A stretch of 55,410 bases of DNA from Prorocentrum cordatum (GCA_963575745.1 CAUYUJ010000203.1:217994-273403); one strand, 5' to 3'; positions 16,301 through 24,025 are shown, numbered from the stretch's first letter. The notes: generated from the sequence alone by a model not told the origin. Numbers and translations are program-made.

Positions 16301-18831
16301 CTGAGACCGTATTGCTTTAGCACGTCGGTGTTAGGATCTTCCATGTGTTTGGTTGGTGTCTGATTGTTTGGTTATGAGGGAATTTCGTGCTAGGCCTGTA
16401 GGAATGCCGGGAGGGTTAGTCCCTGCTCAGTATGTCGCCCGGCCCCGAAAAGGTATGTGACCGAAAACATTCGGTGACCAAACACGTGCCCGAAAAAGTG
16501 GCGGACAACGTATTGTGACCGAAAGTGTGGCAGACATTGGAATTCGCCTCTGCTTCGACCCAAGATTTCCGGTCACACCCTGGCGCTTTCGGAATCACTT
16601 GGGCGATGCTTGCAGTCACACGGACAGATTTTCGGGCACAGAGTCGATCACCACCATCCCTGAAGTGGAGGCCAGGCCGCATGACAGTTTAGGCCCAGCC
16701 AGGAGGCGCAGGCAGTGCGGGCGGGGGCAGAGGAAGAGAGGGAGGCGAGGAGAGGGGGGATACGCTCCGTCCCTCCCTCGCCCGCTCCTCCCTCCCGGCC
16801 TCCCGCCCCCCCCTGAGGCGCATCGGCAGACTCGAGGCGTGGATCTGGTTCGTGACCTTCATGTTGCTGGCGAGCCTCCGCCCTCGCCAGGGGGGGGGGG
16901 GGCGCCCTCCTGCGTCGCCCTGGAGTGCAGGGGGGGGGTGGTCATCCGCAGGGGCGCGAGGAGAATGGCGCCCGCGCCAACGAGGGGGTTGCGGGGAGGA
17001 GGGGGTCGTCGCCGTCGCTGTTTTCGTCCTCCTCCCTTCCTCCTCTTCCTCCTCCTCCTCCTCCTCCTTCTCCCTCTCCTTCAGTGCTCGCGACTCGCTT
17101 GAGCCTACTCGGCATTGTCCGCATTGTCTTCTCCCTCTCAGGGAAGAGACTCAGGGGGGAGAGCATCGAGCCCCAATCGCCCACTGGTCGCCGACAGGGA
17201 CGTGGCGGCCCGCCCCGCCCAGGAACGCGCGCGGCTGCGCCATCAGAGGCCCTTGGCTGCGCCGTCGGTGGCGTGTCGTCGATTCCAGATTGGCGCTTGC
17301 CCACCACCCCCCTGGGCCAGTCCTTCCCGCATCGTCCCTTGTCCGGCGAGCCAACGGGGTTGGAGCCCCAGCTTGGCTGAAGCTGCGCGCCCGCTCGATC
17401 GATGGCGCCTGGGCGGGCAGGTGAACCTCATCATGCTCAACATGTTGATTGCTATCATCATGGACGTCTACGCCGAGGCGACCGCGCTCGCTAGCCCAAG
17501 AGCGACGACGACGACAGCGACGACCGCGGCCGTGACGACGACAACGACGACGACGATGGCGACAATGGCGACGAAGACCACGACCACGATCGCACAGACG
17601 ACGGCCACCACGGCGACGGCGTCATCGGCGGCGCTGACTATGATGGAGCTGGAAGTGCACTCGGGCTCACCAGTCCTGGTAGAGGGACTCGCCGCTCAGC
17701 AATCCAGTCCCCTGGGCATCGTCTGAAGTCTTCCAGGGCACAGCTTGAACGACGCCGTGAGGCCAAGGTAGTGGGCCGCGGCACCATGATTATCAATATC
17801 GCCACCTCTGTTCCGCAGTTCACGATGTACACTCCGACACATCCCCATGTACCCGACACTAGTGCGCATGGCTGATGACCCCTCCAGGTTGCAGCATGCA
17901 AGGGCCGTGGGTCAAAACGTTTTTCTTTGCGGCGCCACGCTTTCGGGACGCGCGCCGGGCGATTCGCACCTCCGCGCAAATTGGTTTGTCTGTCGGTGGC
18001 GCGATCTGCGAGGACGCCCGAAGGCTCGAGCGATGGAAGTCGCCGCGATTAGTAGAGCAGTCTGGCAGCATGAATTGGAAGTCCAGGAGGCCTCATGTCA
18101 AGAGGGGAAATCCACCAGGACCAGAGAAATGGCGTTTACTAATCGGCCGTGGGCGTTTACTAAACAGCCCTGCCCTGTTCGATCCCTTCTGGGTGCATTT
18201 ACTAAACGGCTTCGCGTGTCGGGGTGATTATTGTGAGGGCGGATGTTCTGCCCTCTATCATGTGGCTTCAGGAGTCCGTTGGAGTACTGGGGAATGTCCA
18301 GGAGGAGGTCTCAGGAGGCCTCGGAGGTTTCTGAAGCTCCGGGAAGCGTCAGGAGACCTCCCTGGAGGCTTCGGAGTGAGCAGGAGAAGGCAGAGGACGA
18401 GTATGCGGATTAGTCGGGTGAGGCTCGCCCAGAAGAGGGGGACCGTCTGGAATGCAGCTCCTTGACTGTCACGCTGCCGCCAGGCGCGCCGTGCTCGCGC
18501 ACCTCCCCTGAAGTCACGCACCTCGCCCTCGTGGCTGGCATCGTGCCTCTGTTGCTTCTTGATTGTGGTTCACAGTCGAAACCAAGCAGGAGTTGTATGT
18601 GTTGGGTTTCGTCTGGCACCCTTGCATCCTTTGCAAGAGGCCTCCGCATCCTCCGGCAACCGTCCTGATACTTGCCCTTGCTGCCGAGTCTGCCTGTACT
18701 TTGCCCCTTTCCTCCTGGAGAGAGACTCCGCCCATGCGGATCTGCCTTTGCTTCTCTCTGCTGTGCTGCCAGGTGAAGAGCTCGCTTCCCGCCGACGCGG
18801 ACACGCTCTGGTCGCACGGGTACTGGAAAAG
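12165..18831 (+). CDS. Polycystin-type (PKD2/TRPP-like) cation channel, partial, five exons
   Basis: Five short exons reconstruct, in frame, the pore module of a polycystin-family cation channel. They supply S5 (exon 12165-12251), the extracellular turn and pore helix with an MGD filter-like motif (12647-12732), the start of S6 (16818-16869), the end of S6 (17421-17477) and the first cytoplasmic residues (18773 onward). Order and spacing match PKD2-family proteins, including the F-S-T pre-pore motif, G-D at the filter, LNM-AII in S6, and Y-x-E-V-K-S just after it. The protein should sit in a membrane as a subunit of a tetrameric, probably Ca2+-permeable, channel. S1-S4, the TOP domain and most of the C-terminus are missing from view. 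Exon ends were chosen because they keep frame and match the family; all four implied introns start GA or GC and end AG. Without transcripts a pseudogene cannot be excluded, but the exons show no stop or frameshift. Confidence 0.88.
12252..12646 (+). other. Intron 1 of channel gene
   Basis: It starts GAGAGC and ends TTGGCAG. Short direct repeats mark both ends: GGCAGGAG and CTCCTG occur at the exon A/intron boundary and again at the intron/exon B boundary. The interior is purine-rich (GGA-type) from about 12410 to 12640. Confidence 0.7.
12647..12732 (+). CDS. Channel exon B: pore helix and filter region
   Basis: It encodes ELLMFSTTERALDATFKIV followed by MGDFDWEEM and two bases of the next codon. 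F-S-T, the F-K/R-I helix and G-D match the pre-pore and filter region of PKD2-like channels, where the filter is L-G-D. The exon end (ATGAG, donor GC) restores phase with exon C. Confidence 0.88.
12759..12884. repeat. Foldback element with 31-bp inverted arms
   Basis: The left arm (12759-12789) and right arm (12854-12884) are inverted copies differing at about five positions. Each includes GTCGGGC and the CTACAGG block. The 64-base loop is AT-rich and includes a run of T. It lies 26 bases inside the 5' end of intron 2. Confidence 0.8.
12921..13073 (+). repeat. Dispersed repeat, copy 1 (intron 2)
   Basis: About 150 bp similar by eye to 17171-17330 in intron 3. Shared blocks are CCCCARTCGCCC, CGCCCAGGAA-like and GTCGATTCCAG-like sequence. 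Confidence 0.65.
13105..13235. repeat. Hairpin-family element, copy a
   Basis: An imperfect palindrome. GATCTGCGCTGG near the left end faces CCAGCGCAGATC near the right end, with GC-rich inner palindromes (GGCGCGCTCCGCGCGCC). The right arm reads, on the minus strand, GCGCGGATTTCTTGGATCTG, the core shared with copies at 13972, 14797 and 45548. Confidence 0.75.
13242..13399 (+). repeat. (TTG)n microsatellite
   Basis: About 158 bp of TTG/GTT triplets with short GGT interruptions at 13273-13290. It lies in intron 2 immediately beside a hairpin-family copy. Confidence 0.95.
13400..13970. other. Intron 2 sequence without recognised element
   Basis: Mixed-composition DNA with a short TCC-rich patch (about 13737-13800). 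No protein motif or exon-like match to the channel is seen. Confidence 0.5.
13972..14040 (+). repeat. Hairpin-family element, diverged copy d
   Basis: GGCCTCGTTCTTGGATCGG followed after about 40 bases by CAGCGCGGACAA resembles the arms of the copy at 14797-14910. The palindrome is weak. Confidence 0.45.
14611..14795 (+). repeat. 190-bp dispersed repeat, copy 1
   Basis: The stretch from GCCAAGAAACAC to CCCTACTGTATTC matches the reverse complement of about 45860-46020, at roughly 85-88 percent by eye. In both copies one frame stays open and gives FDGFAMESVT and VLGSQGWVS. Differences fall at all codon positions, so coding is not clearly supported. The hairpin-family element follows directly. 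Confidence 0.8.
14797..14910. repeat. Hairpin-family element, copy b
   Basis: The left arm, starting GAGGTCCGCACGGGTTTCTT, faces a right arm ending CATCCGCGCGGACCTC. The arms pair over about 43 bases with few mismatches, around a CTGCGCCTCCGCGCG loop. It lies immediately after the 190-bp repeat. Confidence 0.8.
14911..15265. other. Intron 2 sequence without recognised element
   Basis: GC-rich mixed DNA. No channel-like exon or repeat match was noticed. Confidence 0.5.
15266..15402 (+). repeat. Pyrimidine tract (TCC/TTC)n
   Basis: Dense TCC and TTC triplets with a TTTTTT run, inside intron 2. Confidence 0.9.
15490..15565 (-). repeat. Dispersed repeat shared with 51.66-51.91 kb
   Basis: On the minus strand it reads ACATTGTTTGGTGGGCCTGT, then GGCAAGCCAGGACGC and CCACTGCTTGAC. 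Closely similar sequence occurs at 51660-51740 (same strand) and 51845-51905 (opposite strand). The frame LRRVCDSFDEEPIPRQKEE just upstream (15405-15480) looks protein-like but is not assignable to the channel. Confidence 0.7.
15590..16145 (+). repeat. CTTGGGCCGTCTTGG-type minisatellite, array 1
   Basis: Degenerate tandem units of about 15 bp (CTTGGGGCC, GGGCCGTCTTGGAGCC). The array is broken by a unique patch at about 15905-15985. Related arrays lie at 19390, 25265 and 29795. Confidence 0.85.
16146..16443. other. Intron 2 sequence without recognised element
   Basis: Mixed DNA. The frame ELLFAHFWLRPYCFSTSVLG (16279-16338) weakly resembles a minus-strand frame near 51.8 kb (LEHFWLRSFCCHTAG). 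It may be another piece of that dispersed repeat. Confidence 0.4.
16444..16640. repeat. GTGACCGAAA palindromic element, copy 1
   Basis: The left half carries several GTGACCGAAA/GTGCCCGAAA motifs. The right half carries the inverse forms (CCGGTCACA, TTTCGG, TTCGGGCACA), so the element can fold back on itself. A similar element is at 41881-42073. Confidence 0.75.
16818..16869 (+). CDS. Channel exon C: start of S6
   Basis: The first base completes the split Arg codon from exon B. The exon then encodes RIGRLEAWIWFVTFMLL. The I-G-x-x-E-A-x-x-WF helix is the entry to S6 in protist polycystin-like channels. It ends before GCGAGC (GC donor). The upstream AG is in CCCTGAG. Confidence 0.85.
16870..17420 (+). 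other. Intron 3 of channel gene
   Basis: It starts GCGAGC and ends GCGGGCAG. It contains a G run (16890-16905), a TCC-rich tract (about 17030-17085) and copy 2 of the repeat found in intron 2. Confidence 0.75.
17171..17330 (+). repeat. Dispersed repeat, copy 2 (intron 3)
   Basis: Matches 12921-13073 in intron 2 at roughly 70-75 percent by eye. It begins at CCCCAATCGCCC and runs through GTCGATTCCAGATTGG. Confidence 0.65.
17421..17477 (+). CDS. Channel exon D: end of S6
   Basis: Nineteen codons, VNLIMLNMLIAIIMDVYAE. The LNM-x-x-AII-x-D-x-Y signature is the hallmark of the S6 end in PKD2-family channels. Flanking bases are CAG before the exon and GCGACC after it. Exon D joins exactly in phase 0 to exon E. 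Confidence 0.92.
17478..18772 (+). other. Intron 4 of channel gene
   Basis: It starts GCGACC and ends GTGCTGCCAG. It contains a degenerate GAC/ACG triplet tract (about 17500-17640), three CGTTTACTAAxCGGC-type units (about 18132-18214) and GGAGGCCTC-type short repeats (about 18298-18390). No further exon was recognised inside it. Confidence 0.75.
18773..18831 (+). CDS. Channel exon E: proximal C-terminal tail
   Basis: It encodes VKSSLPADADTLWSHGYW. Joined to exon D it gives the Y-x-E-V-K-S that follows S6 in PKD2-family channels, and the T-L-W motif recurs in protist homologues. The 3' end is uncertain. A GT lies after GGAAAA (18831), or the frame can run to a TGA at 18858. No downstream exon was found. 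Confidence 0.8.
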
Positions 18832-19269
18832 TGTAAAAGCATCCGCGGTGTTCTTATGAGTCGGCGGACATCACGTTCGTCTCGTATCCTCCTATTTGTC
18901 GCTTCTGCCCCCGCCTATGCTTCGTCTTCCTGCCTCACCATTTCGTCATGTTTCTATTGCTTTTCCAATTTCCTCCAGGACCGTCGGCCGAAGCAGGAAG
19001 GAACATCAGACCAGGGTATCAGTACGGGGCAGCACGGGGGGGATTTGTTCACAAGGGTCGGGCAATGCGATGTGACATCGGCAGGGGGTAATAGCTGAGG
19101 AGGGGCATGAACGAGTACGGATGGCCATGGTAAGGCAAACGGGAGCATAACCATGAGAGGGAGCCGTCGGTAATTGCATACTTGTTCTTGTTGTATCACC
19201 CTTTCCGTTCATACCCAATTTGTATTCGCAGTGTCTTGCATACAGAGACATCGAAGATGCCTGCGGCGA
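18832..19269. other. No recognised gene or repeat
   Basis: Mixed, relatively AT-richer DNA downstream of the last recognised channel exon. It may be intron or 3' flank of the channel gene. Confidence 0.45.
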
Positions 19270-19710
19270 ACCACCGCCGCCACCTGTCTGTCAGGACACG
19301 CCTAGCTGGCCAAAGTTGTGGCCAGAGCTCGGCCAAGCTATCGGACTATGTGTCCCCCCAGCCGTTGTGGAAGCCCTTCGGGGAATTCTTGGGGGAGCCG
19401 ATCAATTAGTTTGGCCATTGGGGGCCTTTTTGGAGGCTCGCTTGGAGACCTCTTCGGGCCGTCTTGTGGAGATCTTGGGAGCTTTTTTGGGCCGTCTTGA
19501 ACCATCCTGAAGGGGCGAGCGCGAGACATCAACCATTGTCAAACATGTTGTGGGCCAGTGTGGGAAGGATTCGCGAAAGTCCATCTTGCCAGAAAACACT
19601 TCTCTGGGCAAACGTTCGCCCCAGATTGGCCAAGCTATCGGAGTATGGTTTCCCTCAGCTGTTCTGGAAACTCTTCGGGGAACAATTGGGGAAAGTCTGC
19701 TCGGGACTAT
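19270..19710 (+). repeat. Tandem duplication, unit about 305 bp
   Basis: The segment 19270-19405 recurs at about 19578-19710. Shared blocks are GGCCAAGCTATCGGA, TTCGGGGAA and TTGGGG. Two frames are conserved between copies (AKLSDYVSPQPLWKPFGE against AKLSEYGFPQLFWKLFGE, and a second frame with GQAIG). A minisatellite of the CTTGGGCCGTCTTGG family lies between them. Confidence 0.7.
19390..19510 (+). repeat. CTTGGGCCGTCTTGG-type minisatellite, array 2
   Basis: A short degenerate array (TTGGGGGCC, GGAGACCTCTTCGGGCC, TTGGGCCGTCTTG) sits inside the 305-bp duplication unit. Confidence 0.7.
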
Positions 19711-19730
19711 CAGGAACGAGACGTACGAGG

Positions 19731-19775
19731 AGGAGGAGGAGGAGGAGGAGGAGGAGGAGGAGGGCGAGGAGGAGG
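19731..19775 (+). repeat. (GGA)n microsatellite
   Basis: GGA triplets end exactly where the spliced-leader relic begins. Confidence 0.9.
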
Positions 19776-19797
19776 TCCGTAGCCAGTTTGGCTCAAG
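19776..19797 (+). other. Relict spliced-leader sequence
   Basis: These 22 bases match the dinoflagellate spliced leader (D-CCGTAGCC-ATTTTGG-CTCAAG) at 21 positions, with D = T. The only change is T to G at leader position 11 (CCAGTTTGG). A leader in genomic DNA directly upstream of a possible coding frame is the established signature of a retroposed, trans-spliced mRNA. It is not a spliced-leader RNA gene: no GT donor follows, as CCACTACC comes next. Confidence 0.85.
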
Positions 19798-19822
19798 CCA
19801 CTACCTGCAAAGCAATGGCGGG

Positions 19823-20176
19823 ATGTGGCCCGTGCACGTGCGGCGCGCTGCGCAGGCGATGGCGTCGACCAGCCTCGACACGAAGGCTATGGCTACAGAG
19901 ATCTTTTCGGGAATAATGCCGAGGCGCAGTCGCGCCGCATTGCGACGCCTGGCTTATGCAGCAAGGAAGGGGAACATCGGGGCCAGTGACCTTACCATCG
20001 TCACCAATAGCGTCCACGCCAATGCCGCGGAGAAGGGCTGCTATCACCGTGATCGGGGAGAACGGCGAGACAAGGAGGCAACATCCGACAAACATGTCGC
20101 TGAGGTGGGGTCCTACGCTCTGGCACCCAGCGACTTGCGCGACGCACCGCCAATGCTGGCATCACGAAGTGCCTGA
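19823..20176 (+). CDS. Hypothetical protein, candidate SL-derived retrogene
   Basis: This frame of 117 residues starts at the second ATG after the leader relic, 26 bases downstream. The first ATG (19815) gives only 33 residues. It encodes a basic N-terminus, then EIFSGIMPRRSRAALRRLAY and DLTIVTNSVHANAAEKG, and ends at TGA 20176. The sequence is not repeat-derived and has no intron signature, as expected for a copy made from a mature mRNA. I do not recognise the family and see no signal peptide or membrane helix. It could also be random open sequence next to a leader relic. Confidence 0.4.
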   Translation: MWPVHVRRAAQAMASTSLDTKAMATEIFSGIMPRRSRAALRRLAYAARKGNIGASDLTIVTNSVHANAAEKGCYHRDRGERRDKEATSDKHVAEVGSYALAPSDLRDAPPMLASRSA

Positions 20177-20309
20177 TGGCAGACGGCATCCTGAACGCCC
20201 TTATCTTTGATGGCAACCTCAATGCCGTGGAAGACTGAATTGTGGATGGACCGAGCACTGCACGGCGGTGGCGGCTGCGGCCGGGGCGGCGGCGGCGGCG
20301 GCGATGGTT

Positions 20310-21050
20310 CCAGCACCGGTGCCCGGTGCCAGATTCCACGCCAACATCGACGCCCGAACCCTTGTCAACACCGACACCAGCACAGCCTCTTGTATCGGAA
20401 CCGACACAAACGCCTGCAGCTAAGCCAACATCGACGCATTTTCTGGCGCCACCACCAGCACCCGCACAGCTTTCCAGATAGTTTTGCTTGCAGCGGCGAC
20501 AGCATCGACTCCTTCATCGACGGCAGCACCGACGCCAGCAAAACCTTCAGCATCGACGCGATCACCGTCGCCTTCGGCTACGATCGCGTCGACGCCTGCG
20601 CCGACGTCGGCATGGGCGCTGGCATCGACGCCGCCATCCACGGTTCCCCGACCGGGGCTCCCGAGTTCGGCCGCATTTCTGCGCGACGTTCCACAGGGAC
20701 TCCTGCGGCGACATCATTGGCAACATCATCGCATACAGCACCGTCGCCGAATACGACGACCGTGACGACGCCGCCAGCGGCGCCTGCATCGACTCCAGCA
20801 CCGTACCTGGCACAATTTCAATCGACGAAGCCAGCACCGACGCCTAAAACGACGCCTGCCTCGCCGACTGCATCGACGGTAGCGCCGACACCTGGGCACC
20901 TCCTTGCACCCACGCCAACATCGACGATGACAGCTGCGCCAGCATTGACGTCTCCAGCGACTTGACAACCGACGTTAGCACATTTCTAAGCATCGATGCC
21001 AACGCGTGTCCGCAGCGACGCCAGCATCGACTCTCACATCGGAAAGAGCG
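20310..21050 (+). repeat. Degenerate (ATCGACGCC)n-type array, left part
   Basis: Many imperfect copies of ATCGACGCC, GACGCCAGCACC and related 9-15-mers. All frames are open but low-complexity (Thr/Ala/Pro or Arg/Gln/His). A matching array lies at 22255-22950. Confidence 0.75.
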
Positions 21051-21059
21051 TGTTCTACC

Positions 21060-22060
21060 GCTGCTGGCGGAAAACCGGGGGGGGTCACTACCGGTTCGAA
21101 CCCCTCCCCCCCTCCCCCCCCCCTCCGGAAAACCGGGGGGGGTCACTACCGGTTCGAACCCCTCCCCCCCCCCAGTCCATCAAGAAAAGAGGGGGGGTCA
21201 CTACCGGTTCGAATCCCCCCCCCCCCTCGAAAACCGAGTGGGGGTGCGGACAGTGGTGGGGACGGTGTTGGTGGGGACAGTGGTGAGGGGACAGCGGGAC
21301 AGTGGTGGGGACAGTGGGGGGACAGTGGGACAGTGGTGGGGACGGTAGTGGTGGGGACAGTGGTGGGGACAATGGTGGGAACAGGGGGGACAGTGGACAG
21401 TGGTGGGAACGGTGGTGGTGGGGACAGTGGTGTGGGGACAGTGGGAATGAGGTGGGAACACTAGGACAGTGGAGGGTAAAATGGTGGTGGAGACACTGGT
21501 AAAGGCGGTGGCGAGGACGGCGGTGGGACAATGGGACAGAGGTACAGTGGGGACAGTGGTGGGGACAGTGGGAACAGTGGTGGAAACAGTGGGACAGCTC
21601 AGTGGGACAGCGGAGGAGTCAGTGGGACAGTGGGGACAATGGGGATAGGCAGTGGTTGGGTCCGTGGAGACAGTGGGGAGAGTGGAACCGTGGTGGGAAC
21701 AGTTGTGGGAACAGTGGGGACAGTGCGACAGTGGTGGGGGCATTGGTGGGGACAATAGGGACGGTGGTGGAACCAGTGGGGACAGTGGTGGTGAGGACAG
21801 TGGTGCTGGGAACAACAGTGGGGGATGTGATGCGAGCGGTGGTAGGGACCGGGAGTCGTTTGCTGGCGGTGCGTGGGGGGGGGGGTCGAACCGGTAGTGA
21901 CCCCCCTCCGGTTTCGAGGGGGGGGCGGGGGGGGGGGGTTCCAACCCGGTCAGGGGACCCCCCCCCGGTTTTCCGGATCGGAGGGGGGGAGGGGGGGGGG
22001 GGGAGGGGTTCGAACCTGTGAGTGACCCCCCCCGGCTTTGGAGGGGGAGGGGGGGGGGGG
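21060..22060. repeat. G-rich inverted-repeat block with 13-bp minisatellite core
   Basis: The left arm (about 21068-21236) has three copies of a unit combining AAAACCGGGGGGGGTCACTA with CCGGTTCGAACCCCTCCCC. The right arm (about 21866-22045) carries the inverse forms (GAACCGGTAGTGACCCCCC, GGTTCGAACCTGTGAGTGAC). Between them, 21245-21860 is a GTGGGGACAGTGG minisatellite. The block sits inside the ATCGACGCC array. Confidence 0.8.
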
Positions 22061-22254
22061 TGGGAGGGCTGTTAGGGGAGGGGGGGGGTTTTTGTTTCTT
22101 ATTGCTAGTTTTTTTTTTTTTTTGTTTTATTTTTTTGCTTCTATTGCCGGGAGGAGGGGGGGGGGGGGGGCCCCCGGTTTACGGCAGGGGGGGGGATTTT
22201 CGGAGGGGGGGGTGGGCCCCCGGGTTCCGGAGGAAAAGGGCGGCAATTTTCCAC
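22061..22254. other. G-run and T-run sequence, no gene
   Basis: Long G runs, a stretch of about 15 T (22109-22123) and a further G/C run. Such homopolymers are also prone to assembly error. Confidence 0.6.
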
Positions 22255-22950
22255 AGTAAAGCGGCGGTGGATCACGCTCTCTCTCACATCGACGTCGGCA
22301 CAGCCTCCAGCAGCGACCCAAGCATCGGCGCATGCAGCGACGCCAGCACCGAGGTCAGCACCACTACCAGCGCAGCCGCCCAAACCGACGCCAATACCTA
22401 CGCTTTCAGCGCCGCCAGCACTGGCGCCGACGTCGACGTCAGCACCGACGCCACCAAAACATGAAGCACCTACGCCAAAAAAGACGCCTAAATGGATTTC
22501 AGCATCCACGCTTGCATCGGTTTTTGTGCCGACCACACCGCGCCCTCCAGCATCGTTGCCAGCGCTGACACCAGCACGCCTTCCAGCTCTTCCAGCATCG
22601 ACCCCGACTTCGTCGGTGACTCAGCGCGGATTCCAGCATTGGCGTCAACGCCCACGCCTGCCGCGACGCCAGCACAATCCGCACATATACAACCAAACAA
22701 CCAGCGTCGTTGCCGGCAACGACGCCCCCATCGACGCAGGCGTCGACGCCTGCGTCGTCGGCGCTGACGCCGGCGTCGACGGAAGCACCGGCGGCCCCCC
22801 GACCGCGGGTCTTGCGTCTGGCCACCGCGCTGGACTGACGCGCCGCGACGACGCCAGCGTCAATGTTATCGTCAGCGAGGCCGGCGACTCCAGCGCCGAC
22901 GCAAAGCGCGACGCCTGCGACGGCGCCGGCGTCGACCAGGGCCGGCCGAT
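22255..22950 (+). repeat. Degenerate (ATCGACGCC)n-type array, right part
   Basis: Same unit family as 20310-21050, with CATCGACG, GACGCCAGCACC and ACGCCTGCGTCG variants. It suggests one array interrupted by the 1.2-kb G-rich block. Confidence 0.75.
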
Positions 22951-23404
22951 GCTTTCAAGTCCTGCCCCGCCACTACGCGTCGGACTGGCGCCTTGTCCGG
23001 CGGGGCTGCTAGGATGCCGCCGCCCCGGCGTCCCTGGAGCGGGCTGCGCTCGATTTGACGGCCCGCGCCGCCCTAGCCCCCGCGGGCCCCCCCACGCGCG
23101 CCGGCAGGAGGGGGCGGAAGACGACGCCGGGGAGGTGGAGGAGGTGAAGATGAATGACGAGGAGGGGGGGCAGCAGGAGGGGGGCGGCGACGACGCGGGC
23201 GTGCACGGGGACGTGGAGGCCGAGGTTTAAGGGGGGGGTGGGGCTGAGCACCGGCGGGGATAGCAAGGGGGCGTTGAGCAGGATAACCCCGGGAAGCACT
23301 CGAGAACCCCCCCACACCACCCGCACCCCTCATCCGGTGAAAGTGTAACGCATCCGGCACCCTGGAAGCGCCACCTCGGCGCCGGAGGAACCCGCAGAGA
23401 GCGC
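22951..23404. other. No recognised gene
   Basis: GC-rich sequence with purine-rich patches (about 23105-23230). A plus-strand Glu/Gly-rich frame ends at 23230 but is composition-driven. Confidence 0.5.
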
Positions 23405-23590
23405 TCGGGGCCATGCTGGGCCTTGCTGAGCCCTGCTTAGCTCCCGCTAAGCCCTGCTATGCAATGATAAGCCAGGCTCGCCCCCTGCTGATCCCTGCCG
23501 CGCCCTGCTAAGCCCATGCCGAGCCTTGCTGGCCCCTGCTGAGCGCTGCTGAGCCCTGCCGAGCACTTCCAAACCTGTGCTGGCCCGTAA
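23405..23590 (+). repeat. GCTGAGCCCTGCTAAGCC-type minisatellite
   Basis: About fourteen degenerate units of roughly 10-13 bp built on TGCTGAGCCC/TGCTAAGCCC. Confidence 0.8.
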
Positions 23591-24025
23591 CATGTCCAAG
23601 GAATGCACGGCATATCCAAAAGGCATCCCCGAGGATTTCTTCTCGCGCGTCGCGCGGCGCGCGACGCGCCGCGGAACTTATTTTATGATTTGCGCGAGGC
23701 GCTAAAGATATTCTGCGAAAACGGCCCCCCTGGAAATATTAAATCTCGGCGAGGTGCCAGCGATGACCCCGGGGGGGTTCTCGGAGGCGTCCTCGGGTTA
23801 GGGATGGCGGGGCTGCGCCGCGGATGGCGCGGAACAAGAGAGCAAGAGGGGGACATGGGGGAGGGGCGCGTACTTGGACAAGGTGGTGATTTGAGGGTGG
23901 TAGAGGTGGTCGCGGCCCACCCCGTGCTGTCGTAAAACGACGCGAAGATCGGGACAAAATCGGATCGGGATAACTCGAAATCTCTGAGAATCGGCGGGTT
24001 TGGAGGATGTATTGGGCGCCGCGGC
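23591..24025. other. No recognised gene
   Basis: Mixed sequence. It includes a perfect 10-bp GC palindrome at 23646-23668 (CGCGTCGCGC facing its complement). Confidence 0.5.

Larger units (their letters stand above)
12733..16817 (+). other. Intron 2 of channel gene, about 4.1 kb, repeat-filled
   Basis: It starts GCCCTC and ends CCCTGAG. The hexamer TGAGGC is present at both exon-intron junctions. Inside are a 31-bp inverted repeat, a repeat shared with intron 3, hairpin-family copies, a (TTG)n tract, a 190-bp dispersed repeat, a pyrimidine tract, a minisatellite and a palindromic GTGACCGAAA element, all listed separately. Confidence 0.7.

Noticed and set aside
21068-21236. tRNA genes suggested by GGTTCGAACCC (B-box-like) motifs
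   Set aside because: No A-box, acceptor stem or cloverleaf could be built around any copy. The motif is part of a tandem G/C-run repeat.
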